Origin: HK1 sp965202735
GTDB taxonomy: Bacteria > Pseudomonadota > Gammaproteobacteria > HK1
Assembly: GCA_965202735.1 (NCBI GenBank)
Contig: OZ241844.1
Location: 4,092,001-4,156,000 of the forward strand
DNA length: 64,000 nt
Reading direction: 5' to 3'
In this document: positions 7,837-16,340 of the stretch, in pieces
How the letters are laid out: every line of letters begins with the position of its first letter
Position numbering within the stretch: position 1 is the stretch's first letter
Made by a program: the position numbers and the translations under genes
Notes under the pieces: generated by a model
Database searches by the model: none
Seen by the model: only the letters and a program-made list of their open reading frames with translations
Told to the model about the DNA's origin: nothing

Positions 7837-10155
7837 TCAGAACATCCCCATCTGCCGGTTCGTGATGACGTCGAAGCTCGTGTCGAGGAAGTGGAGGAGG
7901 CCGTCCGCGGCCGGGGCGAGCTGGCGTTCCCGGTAGTGGTCGTAGTCGGGGCGGGGCGGCCGATGGCCGTCTTCGACCGGCTCGGGTCCCGAAGGGGTGA
8001 TGACGTAGCGTACCCACCGGACGTTACGCCCGAGCTTGCGGGCCGCCTGCGCGTGGGGGGGCACGTTGCGGGTGTACGCGTTCACGCTCTGGCGGAGCCG
8101 TTTGCGGTACACGAGCTCGGCGTCGTGCTCGCCCGCGTGCATCGCCTCGACGGTGTCGCGCATCCAGGTCTCGAACGGCTCGCCCATGAACACGCGCCGG
8201 TAGAGCTCGCGCTGGAACGAGCGGGCGAGCGGCGTCCAGTCGGTACGCACGCTCTCCAGCCCCTTGAACACCAGGTCGAAGCTGCCGGCGCGGGCGCGGA
8301 CCATGCCGGCGTAGCGCTTCTTGCTGCCGGTCACGTCACCCCGCACCGTGGGCATGAGGAACTTGAGGAAGTGGGTCTCGAACTCGATCTCGAGGAACGA
8401 CTCCAGCCGATGCTCCCGCTCGACGGTGCGGCGCCACCAGTGGTTGAGCATGGCCAAAATGGCGCCGCCGCGATCGCGGGCCTCCGCCTCGTCCACGCCG
8501 GGGCCAAGCAGGACGAACAGGGAGTCCGTGTCGCCGTAGATCACGGTCTCGCCGCCCTCCTCGATCACGTCGCGGGTACGTCGAATGATCTCGTGCCCCC
8601 GGCGGGTGATGCTGCTCGCGAGCCGCGAATCGTGGAACCGGCAGCCGGATGCGCCCAGGATTCCGTAGAACGAGTTCATGAGAATCTTCGTCGCCTGGGA
8701 CATCGCCGCGTCGCCCCGCTCCTTCGCCCGATCGCGCTCCTCCCAGATGGTCCGGACGAGGCCGGGCAGAATCGCGCCCTCGCGTGCGAACGTTCCGCCC
8801 TGAAACCCCTCGATACGGTCCTCGCCCGGCGCGTGCAGGGCATACGGGTCGATGCCGAAGGTACGGATGATGCTCGGATACAGGCTCTTGAAGTCGAGCA
8901 CCAGCACGTTGTCGTACAGTCCCGGCTTCGAATCGAGGATGTAGCCCCCGGGACTCCCTTCCCCGGACCGTGCGTCCACGACGTCCGGCGCGACCCGCCC
9001 GGCCCGGTGCAGCCGCGGCAGGTACAGGTTGTCGAACGCCGCCACCGAGCCCCCCTGCCGGTCCATCCCCAGCCCCGTCAGCTCCGCCCTTCGCATCGCA
9101 AACTCGATGAGCCCGGCCTTCTCGACGATCGCGGCGACCAGCCGGCAATCCTCGATGTTGTATGCGGCAAGCCGCGCCCGGTCCTGCTCGTAGAGGCGGT
9201 TGATCTCGGCGACCCGGTCGCCCGGGCGCTCGATGCGCTTGCCGCGCCCGAGCATCTCCCGGGCCACGTTCTCCAGCTCGAAGGACTCGAACGACCAGAA
9301 TGCGGTGCGCAACGTGTCGATTCCGTCGAGCACCACACGCCCCGGAATGCGGGCGACATGGGCGCCCGAGGCGGACCCCGGTTGCAGAATCGCGGAGCGC
9401 TCGCCGCCGCGGGCGATGTCGAATCCCAGCCTCAGCCGGCGGCAGCGCCGGGCGATGAAGTCGAGGTCGAACCCGACCACGTTCCACCCGAGCACGAGGT
9501 CGGGATCGTGCTCGGCGAACCATGCGAACAGGCGGGCGAGCAGGGCGCTCTCGCTCGGGAACGATTCCACCGCCGCGTCGTCGCACCGGGCGGGGTCCTC
9601 GCTCACCATCAGCACCCGTTCGTCGTCCGGCGAATGCAGTGCGACCGAGTAGAGCGCGCCGTCGAGCCCCGCCGTCTCGATGTCCAGCGAGACCCACCGA
9701 AGCGCGGTACGGAAGGCGTCGCGGCGCAGGGCGGGGTTGCGCATCTCCAGGTGGCCGGGCCGCTGCACCGCCTCGCCTCTTGCCGCGAATCCCGCAGTCA
9801 CGAAGCGCTCCATGAGGTAGCGGTCGGCGGGCTTGAGGTCGGATTCGAAGGTCGCGATGCCCCGGCTGCGGAGCATGTCGCGCGTCTCCACGAGGTCGCG
9901 CTGGCGCCGGAAGTAGAGCCCGTCGACGGGCGCCCCCTCCAGGGTGGCGAGTTCCAGCCGCCGCCGCCGGCACGGCACGCGGGCGGGAATGTCGCTGCCC
10001 GCCATCGTCTCCCGCTCCACGAAGCACACCGCCTCTTCGCGGTCGAGCACGATGTGCAGCGGTCCTCCGTCAGTCGCCGCCCAGAGCGAGAGCTCCAGGC
10101 CATCGGAGGTGTCCCGCCACTGGCGGGTGAGGAGGAACGCACGAAGCGTCTGCAT
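7837..10155 (-). CDS. polB: DNA polymerase II (family B)
   Basis: Family B DNA polymerase of 772 aa, close to the 783 aa of E. coli Pol II, expected to act in DNA repair and translesion synthesis. The 3'-5' exonuclease motif I is SLDIETAGLDGALYSVAL and a second exonuclease block is VLGWNVVGFDLDFI. Polymerase motif A is VLDFKSLYPSIIRTF, motif B KILMNSFYGILG and motif C VIYGDTDSLFVLL, all intact. The frame is open to 10227, but MQTLRAFLLTRQWRDT at 10155 matches the usual Pol II N-terminus, so that start is preferred. I did not see an unambiguous LexA box upstream. It stands alone and convergent with the Uma2 gene. Confidence 0.95.
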   Translation of the reverse strand: MQTLRAFLLTRQWRDTSDGLELSLWAATDGGPLHIVLDREEAVCFVERETMAGSDIPARVPCRRRRLELATLEGAPVDGLYFRRQRDLVETRDMLRSRGIATFESDLKPADRYLMERFVTAGFAARGEAVQRPGHLEMRNPALRRDAFRTALRWVSLDIETAGLDGALYSVALHSPDDERVLMVSEDPARCDDAAVESFPSESALLARLFAWFAEHDPDLVLGWNVVGFDLDFIARRCRRLRLGFDIARGGERSAILQPGSASGAHVARIPGRVVLDGIDTLRTAFWSFESFELENVAREMLGRGKRIERPGDRVAEINRLYEQDRARLAAYNIEDCRLVAAIVEKAGLIEFAMRRAELTGLGMDRQGGSVAAFDNLYLPRLHRAGRVAPDVVDARSGEGSPGGYILDSKPGLYDNVLVLDFKSLYPSIIRTFGIDPYALHAPGEDRIEGFQGGTFAREGAILPGLVRTIWEERDRAKERGDAAMSQATKILMNSFYGILGASGCRFHDSRLASSITRRGHEIIRRTRDVIEEGGETVIYGDTDSLFVLLGPGVDEAEARDRGGAILAMLNHWWRRTVEREHRLESFLEIEFETHFLKFLMPTVRGDVTGSKKRYAGMVRARAGSFDLVFKGLESVRTDWTPLARSFQRELYRRVFMGEPFETWMRDTVEAMHAGEHDAELVYRKRLRQSVNAYTRNVPPHAQAARKLGRNVRWVRYVITPSGPEPVEDGHRPPRPDYDHYRERQLAPAADGLLHFLDTSFDVITNRQMGMF

Positions 10156-10334
10156 CGACTCCGTTCGGGTTGAATCGGTGGCTACCCGACGGTGCTCGCC
10201 GGCAAGGGGGTCTCGGCCATCCAGCATACCGCAGCGCGGTCCATCGGCTCCGCGTCCGCGATGCGGTGTCGCGGCAAACCGGTCTCCATCGATCCCGGCC
10301 GGGATGCCGGTCCAGAGAGCGGCCCGACCTGTGT

Positions 10335-10660
10335 TCAGTCTCTGCCGGCGTCAGCCCCCAGCAGCGACAGGTCCACGAGATCCTGCGCGCGCCCGGCTGC
10401 GCGCCTGTTCGCGATGCGCTCGGCTCGGCCGAGACAGGCAATCGAGCGGCCGTCGAGCGCCTGTTCGACCCGGCCGCGCCAAGCGTCCGGGAGCTCCACG
10501 CCGCCGATGCGGGTCGGCGGGCCGATGCGTCTCGGCGGCGGCCCGAGCCGAATGACGGTTCCCGGACGAAGCAAATCGTGGCGAGTGACTCCGGATGCTT
10601 CGACGGGCGCGCCGAACTCGTGCGGCGCACGCCGTGCGGCGCGGGCCGAACCGATGTCCC
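10335..10660 (-). pseudogene. C-terminal remnant of a nucleotidyltransferase-like protein (DUF6036/AbiEii-like)
   Basis: The minus-strand frame contains HEFGAPVEASG, PGTVIRLGPPPRRIGPPTRI, GGVELPDAWRGRV and NRRAAGRAQDLVDLSLL. These line up with the second half of small nucleotidyltransferase-like proteins, where the block resembles GTVFQIGVPPRRIDILT followed by NKRATGRPQDLADV (recalled family pattern, not a search). The N-terminal catalytic part is not present upstream and several conserved positions are changed (for example the RIDILT block), so I regard it as a decayed fragment. Such proteins are often toxin-like partners in abortive infection modules. Confidence 0.55.
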
Positions 10661-10783
10661 GACCCTCGGCGGCTTGCGGGCCATGCGCCTGCCCGCGTGA
10701 TGCGTCACTCACCGTGGGAGCGGACCCGGCCCTCCGGAGACTATTGTACTCTGACCGGACATTCGCGACGCACGAGCTCTGCA

Positions 10784-11608
10784 ATGCGCTCCACCCGCCG
10801 TATCCGGACCGTCGGAATCGGAGGTCTCGGCACCGTGGGACTCGAGGTCGCGCGATGCATCGACGCCGGAGAGCTCGATGGCCTTGCTCTCTCCGCCGTG
10901 TCGGCTCGCGATCGCGATCGCGCCCTGGACCGGATGCACGACTTCCGCTCGCCGGTCGATGTCGTCGCCGCCGGCGCGCTGGCCGGGCGGGCCGACATCG
11001 TGGTCGAGAGCGCCCCGGCCGCGGTGTTTCGGGAAATCGCGGAGCCCGTGGTCCGCGCCGGCGGGACGCTCGTCGCCATCAGCGCCGGGGCGCTGCTCGA
11101 CCACGCCGACCTGGTGGAGACCGCCCGTGCGACCGGCGCGCGGATCGTGGTGCCGAGCGGCGCGGTGATGGGGCTCGACGCGGTGCGCGGCGCGGCCGAG
11201 AGCGGCATCGCGTCGGTCACCATGATCACCCGCAAGCCGCCCGGAGGCCTCGCGGGTGCGCCGTATCTCGCCGACCACGGCATCGACCTGAACGGGCTCG
11301 ACGCACCGCTCAGGGTCTTCGAAGGCAGCGCGCGCGAGGGAGTACGGGGGTTCCCCGCCAACGTGAACGTCGCCGCCGCCCTCGGGCTCGCCGGCGTCGG
11401 GCCGGAGCGCACCCGTCTCGAGATCTGGGCCGACCCCGGCGTGACCCGCAACACCCACGAGATCCGGCTCGAAGCCGAGACGGTCCGGTTCCACCTCCGG
11501 GTCGAGAACGTCCCGAGCCGCGAGAACCCGCGCACCGGCCGCTCCGTCGCGCCCAGCGTGATTGCGGCCCTGCGCCGGTTCGTCGCCCCGCTCGTCGTCG
11601 GCACCTGA
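10784..11608 (+). CDS. nadX: Aspartate dehydrogenase
   Basis: NAD(P)-dependent enzyme of 274 aa that converts L-aspartate to iminoaspartate, the first precursor of the NAD pyridine ring, or acts in aspartate catabolism. The Rossmann motif is VGIGGLGTVGLEVA. The family-diagnostic C-terminal block is FPANVNVAAALGLAGVGPER, followed by ADPGVTRNTHEI, matching the ASPDH substrate-binding region. The start at ATG 10784 is in frame with a longer open frame but precedes the Rossmann strand by the normal distance. The gene is followed 28 bases later by an MFS transporter on the same strand, so the two may form an operon handling aspartate or a related compound. Confidence 0.87.
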   Translation: MRSTRRIRTVGIGGLGTVGLEVARCIDAGELDGLALSAVSARDRDRALDRMHDFRSPVDVVAAGALAGRADIVVESAPAAVFREIAEPVVRAGGTLVAISAGALLDHADLVETARATGARIVVPSGAVMGLDAVRGAAESGIASVTMITRKPPGGLAGAPYLADHGIDLNGLDAPLRVFEGSAREGVRGFPANVNVAAALGLAGVGPERTRLEIWADPGVTRNTHEIRLEAETVRFHLRVENVPSRENPRTGRSVAPSVIAALRRFVAPLVVGT

Positions 11609-11636
11609 CCGGGGCTTCGGCGCCCGGGCCCCGATC

Positions 11637-12848
11637 GTGCGCATTACTCTCCGCCCCGGACGCCGAGGCATCGGCGGCGCCATCCTCGCCCCCCTCTCCG
11701 CAATGATGCTGGTGCAGACGATGACCGCGATGGCGCTCGTCACCGTCCCCGTGCTCGCCCCGGAGATCGCGGCCTCGCTCGGCGTCGGCACCGCCGCGAT
11801 CGGGCTCTATCCCTCCATCGCGTTCGCCGGCGCGGCGGTCCTGGCGCTGCTGAGCGGCTCGCTGGTGCTCCGCCACGGCGGGGTGCGCGTCAACCAGGCG
11901 AGCGTGGTGCTCGCCGCGGCCGGCATCGGGCTCGCCGTCGCCGGCTCCGTGCCCGTGGTCGCGTTCGGCGCGGTGCTCGCGGGCATGGGCTACGGGCTCG
12001 CCACACCGGGGGCGAGCCACGTGCTGGCGCGGGTCACGCCGCCGGACCGGCGAGGCCTCGTGTTCTCCGTCAAGCAGTCCGCGGTACCGCTCGGCGGGCT
12101 CGTCGCCGGGGCGCTGTTTCCGCCGGTCGCGGAGCGGTTCGGCTGGGAGTGGGCGGTCGCGCTCGCCTGCGGCATGGTGCTCTCGGCGGCGCTGATCATC
12201 CAGCCGCTGCGGGCGCGGCTCGACGACGACCGCGACCCCGGACGCCGCGTCCGGATCGATGCTCCCGCACTGTCCGTCCGCCTCATACTCGCGACCCCCC
12301 GGCTGCACCCGATCGCGCTGGTGGCGTTCAGCTACGGCGCGATGCAGCTCTCGCTGTTCGGGTTCTTCGTCACCTACCTGGTCGAGCGCGCCGGAACGGA
12401 CCTGGTGACGGCGGGGCTGCTGTTCGCCGTGATGCAGGGCGCCGGCTTCGTCGCCCGGATCGGGTGGGGCTGGGTGAGCGATCGCCGGGTCTCCGCGCGC
12501 CCCCTGCTCGCGGCGCTGGGCGCCGGGACCATCGCGAGCACCGTGGCGGCCATGGGGTTCTCCGACTCGTGGCCGCTCGCCGGCCTGGTCGTGGCCAGCG
12601 CCGCCCTCGGCCTGACCGCGGTCGGATGGAACGGCGTCTACCTTGCCGAGGTCTCGCGTGCGGTCCCCATGGACAAGGTCGGCCTCGCCACCGGCGGCGT
12701 GCTCATGTTCACGTTCGTCGGGGTGGTGCTGGGGCCCTCGACCTTCGGCGCGATCGTGGCGATGACCGGAAGCTACGCCGCGGCCTTCATCGTCCTGGAC
12801 GTACTCGTGCTGGCGACCGTCGTCGCGCTCGTCATCCGGCGCGGGTAG
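11637..12848 (+). CDS. Major facilitator superfamily transporter
   Basis: Inner-membrane secondary transporter with about 12 hydrophobic segments, 403 aa from a GTG at 11637; an ATG at 11703 (MMLVQTMTAM) just at the first helix is an alternative start. MFS hallmarks include the helix 4-5 region GMGYGLATPGASHVLARVTP and PPDRRGLVFSVKQSAVPLGG, and a central cytoplasmic loop with charged residues (RARLDDDRDPGRR). The segment WGWVSDRR resembles the inter-helix loop motif of the second half. Substrate is not predictable. It follows nadX closely and its stop codon overlaps the first bases of the family B hairpin. Confidence 0.88.
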   Translation: MRITLRPGRRGIGGAILAPLSAMMLVQTMTAMALVTVPVLAPEIAASLGVGTAAIGLYPSIAFAGAAVLALLSGSLVLRHGGVRVNQASVVLAAAGIGLAVAGSVPVVAFGAVLAGMGYGLATPGASHVLARVTPPDRRGLVFSVKQSAVPLGGLVAGALFPPVAERFGWEWAVALACGMVLSAALIIQPLRARLDDDRDPGRRVRIDAPALSVRLILATPRLHPIALVAFSYGAMQLSLFGFFVTYLVERAGTDLVTAGLLFAVMQGAGFVARIGWGWVSDRRVSARPLLAALGAGTIASTVAAMGFSDSWPLAGLVVASAALGLTAVGWNGVYLAEVSRAVPMDKVGLATGGVLMFTFVGVVLGPSTFGAIVAMTGSYAAAFIVLDVLVLATVVALVIRRG

Positions 12849-12908
12849 TGGGTCAGTTTGACTTCAGGATCGCCATGTCGGTCGAGGAAGAAGTTCAAGC
12901 TGACCCAC
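12848..12908. repeat. Family B hairpin repeat, copy 1
   Basis: A 61-bp imperfect palindrome: GTGGGTCAGTTTGA on the left pairs with TCAAGCTGACCCAC on the right, separated by a conserved loop containing ATCGCCATGTCGGTCGAGG. It begins inside the stop codon of the MFS gene, so as RNA it would fold directly at the transcript's 3' end. No T-run follows, so it may stabilise the end rather than terminate. Related copies are at 14106 and 22134. Confidence 0.85.
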
Positions 12909-13071
12909 TCCCCCGGCGCGGGTCTCGTTGACTCCCGGTACCGTCCGGCATACGGTTCTTCCACCGGATGGCGCCCGCCCGGTCCGGTCCTCCGTGGGTG
13001 TGTACGGCGCATCGAGGGCCGCGTCCTCCGGGCAGGGAGCCGTCCCGCCGAAACCTGAGGAGGGAAGTTCG

Positions 13072-14103
13072 ATGATCGGGAAATCAGTCGCATGGGTGCT
13101 CGTGGCGGGCCTCCTGTCCGGCGTCGCTCCGGGCATCACGGCGGATGCGTTCGCGAAGGAGATCCGCTGGGGAACATCGCGCGTGGGCTCGACCGGCAAC
13201 CGCACGGTCACCAACCTGGTGCAGGTGCTCAACAAGGCGGTGCCGGACTACAGCTTCTCCGTCCAGCCGACGTCGGGCGCGATCCTGACCGTCAAGGGCT
13301 ATGCGATCGGAGAGTTCGAGGGGTACTACGGCTCGGACGTGGGGTTCTACGAGCTGGCCAACGACATCAGGCGGTTCGAGGGCTTCCGGGAGAAGATGCA
13401 GCGCGAGCCGGTGCAGTCGTTCTGGACGTTCACCATCGAGATGGGCGTCGGCATCCACGCGCGCGACATGGGCAGGATCACGAAGTGGGGAGACCTGCAC
13501 GGGATGCGCGTGTTCACCGGTCCCCGTCCCTGGGATACGCGCGCGCAGATCGAGCGCGCCTTCACCGTGCTCGGGATCGAGCACGAGTACATCGAAGTGG
13601 GCATCAAGGAGGCGGGCTCGCTGCTGGAGCAGGGCCGCTTCGCCGCCCTGGGGGTCTACACCAACGCCGAGGCGTCCACCGCCGGGTGGCTCCAGGAGGC
13701 ATCCCTGCAGACCGACTGGGCGGCCCTGAGCCCGGGCGCGGACGAGATCGGGAAGCTCGCGGGCGCCGGCTTCAAGGTCGTCGAGGTCGATACCGCGGCG
13801 TTCGGCAAGAAGAAGACGCACGTCGCCAGGGCCACGATGCTGCCGTTCTACTACGGGCTGCACCTCGGCATGGACGTCCCGGAAGAGGACATGTACCGGA
13901 TCCTGCTGGCGATCGAGGCGAACGTGGACGAGCTGGCCACGGTCGACAAGGCGTTCAGGCAGATCCAGCAGGACATGCCCCACATGCAGCGGCGCGGCGT
14001 CGAGGCGGCGGTCGACCTGGTGCCCGTGCACCCCGGCCTCGCGCGGTACATGCGCGAGCGGGGCGTGTGGGACGCGAAGTGGGATGCGCGTATCGCCCGG
14101 TAG
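13072..14103 (+). CDS. TAXI family TRAP transporter solute-binding protein
   Basis: Periplasmic receptor of 343 aa for a tripartite ATP-independent transporter. The start at 13072 follows GAGGAGGGAAGTTCG. A Sec signal peptide covers about residues 1-27, ending ADAFA/KEIRW. TAXI family features are WGTSRVGSTGNRTVTNLVQ at the mature N-terminus and DLHGMRVFTGPRPWDTR in the middle. It is followed, after 317 bases with two hairpins, by the fused permease on the same strand; together they make a complete TRAP system. The ligand is unknown; TAXI systems are often associated with dicarboxylate or glutamate uptake. Confidence 0.87.
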   Translation: MIGKSVAWVLVAGLLSGVAPGITADAFAKEIRWGTSRVGSTGNRTVTNLVQVLNKAVPDYSFSVQPTSGAILTVKGYAIGEFEGYYGSDVGFYELANDIRRFEGFREKMQREPVQSFWTFTIEMGVGIHARDMGRITKWGDLHGMRVFTGPRPWDTRAQIERAFTVLGIEHEYIEVGIKEAGSLLEQGRFAALGVYTNAEASTAGWLQEASLQTDWAALSPGADEIGKLAGAGFKVVEVDTAAFGKKKTHVARATMLPFYYGLHLGMDVPEEDMYRILLAIEANVDELATVDKAFRQIQQDMPHMQRRGVEAAVDLVPVHPGLARYMRERGVWDAKWDARIAR

Positions 14104-14105
14104 GC

Positions 14106-14175
14106 GGTAGTGCCTCGGTCTGACCGCGGGGCAGTGATGCCGCGTCGAGGAAGAAAGTCAGAATGAGACACTGCC
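14106..14175. repeat. Family B hairpin repeat, diverged copy 3
   Basis: Two bases after the TAXI gene stop. The left arm GGTAGTGCCTCGGTCTGAC pairs imperfectly with GTCAGAATGAGACACTGCC on the right. The loop retains GTCGAGGAAGAA, shared with the copies at 12848 and 22134. Its position just past a stop codon repeats the situation at 12848. Confidence 0.7.
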
Positions 14176-14288
14176 CGGCAGGCCGGCCGGTGGCCCACCG
14201 CGGGAGCGGGCGGGCGGGCGCGGCTCCGCGCCCGCTCCCGGTCCGAAGGAACGCGAAGGAACGCGAGCCTCGGGGCTCGCTGACGCAT

Positions 14289-14373
14289 ATGGAGGGCCGC
14301 CTTTGGACCGCCGCCCCGCGGGAATGACGTCACCGGCGGCTCCGCCGCCATTCCCGCGCAGGCGGCCCTCCAT
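14289..14373. repeat. Long interrupted palindrome upstream of the TRAP permease
   Basis: Outer arms ATGGAGGGCCGCCT (14289-14302) and AGGCGGCCCTCCAT (14360-14373) are exact complements. Inside them GCGGGAATG (14318-14326) pairs with CATTCCCGC (14349-14357), and the centre contains GGCGGCTCCGCC. The right arm is partly repeated immediately downstream (TGGCGGCCCTCCATG). I see no other copy in the window. It lies between the receptor and permease genes and could reduce permease expression relative to the receptor. Confidence 0.8.
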
Positions 14374-14420
14374 GTGGCGGCCCTCCATGCGGCAATCCAT
14401 GCGGCCCTGACCGAGCACGA

Positions 14421-16340
14421 ATGGCCGCCGACGGAACCCGCCCCCATCGTCCCGTGGCGCAGGCGCTCTACCTCGCCACCGCCGTCCTGTTCCTCGTCTG
14501 GCTGCTCTGGTACTACCTCACGACCGCCGGGGGGCCGACGCTGCTCGCGTTCACGCTGGTCCCCGTCACCTTCGTGCTGTTCACGCTGGACGCGCTTCGC
14601 AAGGACGAGCTGTATCCGTCGCTCGGCCCGGTCCCCAACTGCGTCATCGCCGCCGTCTACTGCGCGATCTCGGTCACGGTGGCGGTCTACATGTTCGTCG
14701 AGTTCGAAGCGCTCGGCACCGTGCGCGCCGGCATCTGGGACCCGTCCGATCTCTGGCTCGGCGGCCTGATGGCCCTGCTGGTGATGGAGTACGCGCGCAA
14801 GCGCTACTTCGTGCTGTTCGTGCTGAACATCGTCTTCATCCTCTACGCGGTCTACGGACGCGCGGTGCCGGGGCTGTTCAACCATCCGGGGCTCTCGTGG
14901 AAACGGGTGGTGGCCTCCATGAGCGTGGAGGACACCACCGGCATCTTCTCGTCGCTGCCGCAGCTCGCGCTGACCCTGATCGGATCGTTCGTGCTGGTGC
15001 TGGCGGTGCTGCGCGCGTTCGGCGTCGTCGACTCGATCCTGCGCGGCGCGTCTCGGATCGCGGTGCGCTCGCGCTACGCCCTGCCCCAGGCGGCGGTAGT
15101 GGGCTCCATGGGGGTCGCGGCGGTGAGCGGGAGCGGGGCCGCCAACGCGGTGACGACCGGCTCGGCCACCATCCCCGCGCTGATCGGCGCCGGGATGAAA
15201 CGCGAGGACGCCGCGTCGGTGGAGACGGCGGCGTCGCTCGGCGGACAGCTCATGCCGCCGATCATGGGGATCTCGGCCTTCCTCATGGCGGAGTTCCTGG
15301 ACCGCAGCTACTTCGACGTCGTCGCCCGCGGCTACGCGCCGGCGCTCGTCTACTTCGTCGCGGTGGCGCTGGGCGTGTACCTCATGTCGCACCGCCAGCG
15401 CGGACTGGCGACGGCGGTCGCGGTGGAGCCGATGGAGCGGGGGGACTGGGCCCGGGTCGGCGCTTTCCTCGGCGTCGTGTCCGGGCTCATCGGGCTCATG
15501 TCGCTGCTGCACCTCGCGCCGATCTTCGCGGCCCTGTACGTGTTCGCGGTCATCGGGACCGCGCTGCTCCTCATGGAGGCGGTGACCGCCTTCCGGGTCC
15601 ACGGGGCGGGCGGTGCGCGCAACGTGGGCTCCACCCTGCTGCGCTTCGTCGACACCTTCGCCTCGATGACCGCGGAGCTCACCCTGCTGCTCGCGACCCT
15701 GTCGATCCTGACCGGCGCCTTCGTCACCACCGGCGTCCCGCCCAAGGTCGGCTTCATCCTCGTGGAGGCGGCGTCCATCAACCTGTTCGCGATGGCCATC
15801 GTGGCGTTCCTGTTCGGCGCGCTGCTCGGGATGGGACTGCCCCCCGCGCCGACCTACATCCTGACCGCGCTGGTGATCGCGCCGCAGATGATCAAGGTGG
15901 GGGTGGACCCGTGGCCGGTGCACTTCTTCGCGTTCTTCCTCGCGGTGTGGGGGGAGCTGACGCCGCCGACCTCGGTGGTGGCGGCGGTCACGTCGAAGAT
16001 CGCGCGCGCCTCGTTCATGGGCACGCTGGTGCGTTCGATCGGGCTGTGCGGGAGCCTGTTCGTGCTGATGGCGGCGGTGTTCGTGCGCCCGGAGATCGTG
16101 CTGGAGCCCGGGCTCGCGCAGCTTGCGGCCGCGGGTCTCGTGCTCGCGGCCACCATCGGCCTGACCTTCAGCGTTCAGGCGCGGTTCGCCTCGAGCCTCG
16201 TCGTCGACATCGCGGCCCGGGCGGTGCTCGCCGGGTGCGCCCTGATCGCGCTCGCCCACCCGGACCCGCGGGCCGCGGCCGCCGCGTGCATCCCGGTGGC
16301 GCTGTTCGCGGGGTACTGGTTCCTGCGCCGCCGGTCATGA
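14421..16340 (+). CDS. TRAP transporter permease, fused 4TM/12TM (DctQM-type)
   Basis: Inner-membrane protein of 639 aa in which the small and large TRAP subunits are fused, as is usual for TAXI systems. The N-terminal four hydrophobic segments are followed by the DctM-like domain with GSMGVAAVSGSGAANAVTTG, ETAASLGGQLMPPIMGISAF and the late GALLGMGLPPAPTYILTAL, all typical of TRAP large subunits that trap substrate delivered by the receptor. It uses an ion gradient rather than ATP. Its last codons overlap the next gene (ATGA at 16337-16340). Confidence 0.93.
   Translation: MAADGTRPHRPVAQALYLATAVLFLVWLLWYYLTTAGGPTLLAFTLVPVTFVLFTLDALRKDELYPSLGPVPNCVIAAVYCAISVTVAVYMFVEFEALGTVRAGIWDPSDLWLGGLMALLVMEYARKRYFVLFVLNIVFILYAVYGRAVPGLFNHPGLSWKRVVASMSVEDTTGIFSSLPQLALTLIGSFVLVLAVLRAFGVVDSILRGASRIAVRSRYALPQAAVVGSMGVAAVSGSGAANAVTTGSATIPALIGAGMKREDAASVETAASLGGQLMPPIMGISAFLMAEFLDRSYFDVVARGYAPALVYFVAVALGVYLMSHRQRGLATAVAVEPMERGDWARVGAFLGVVSGLIGLMSLLHLAPIFAALYVFAVIGTALLLMEAVTAFRVHGAGGARNVGSTLLRFVDTFASMTAELTLLLATLSILTGAFVTTGVPPKVGFILVEAASINLFAMAIVAFLFGALLGMGLPPAPTYILTALVIAPQMIKVGVDPWPVHFFAFFLAVWGELTPPTSVVAAVTSKIARASFMGTLVRSIGLCGSLFVLMAAVFVRPEIVLEPGLAQLAAAGLVLAATIGLTFSVQARFASSLVVDIAARAVLAGCALIALAHPDPRAAAAACIPVALFAGYWFLRRRS

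Noticed and set aside
13851..16259. An 802-residue minus-strand open frame
   Set aside because: It is antisense to the TAXI and TRAP genes and translates to Arg/His/Glu-rich sequence without domains; a shadow of high GC content.
14897..16336. N-terminal 480 residues of a plus-strand open frame continuous with the DUF3883 gene
   Set aside because: This part overlaps the TRAP permease in another frame and has Gly/Arg-rich low-complexity translation; the real start is ATG 16337.
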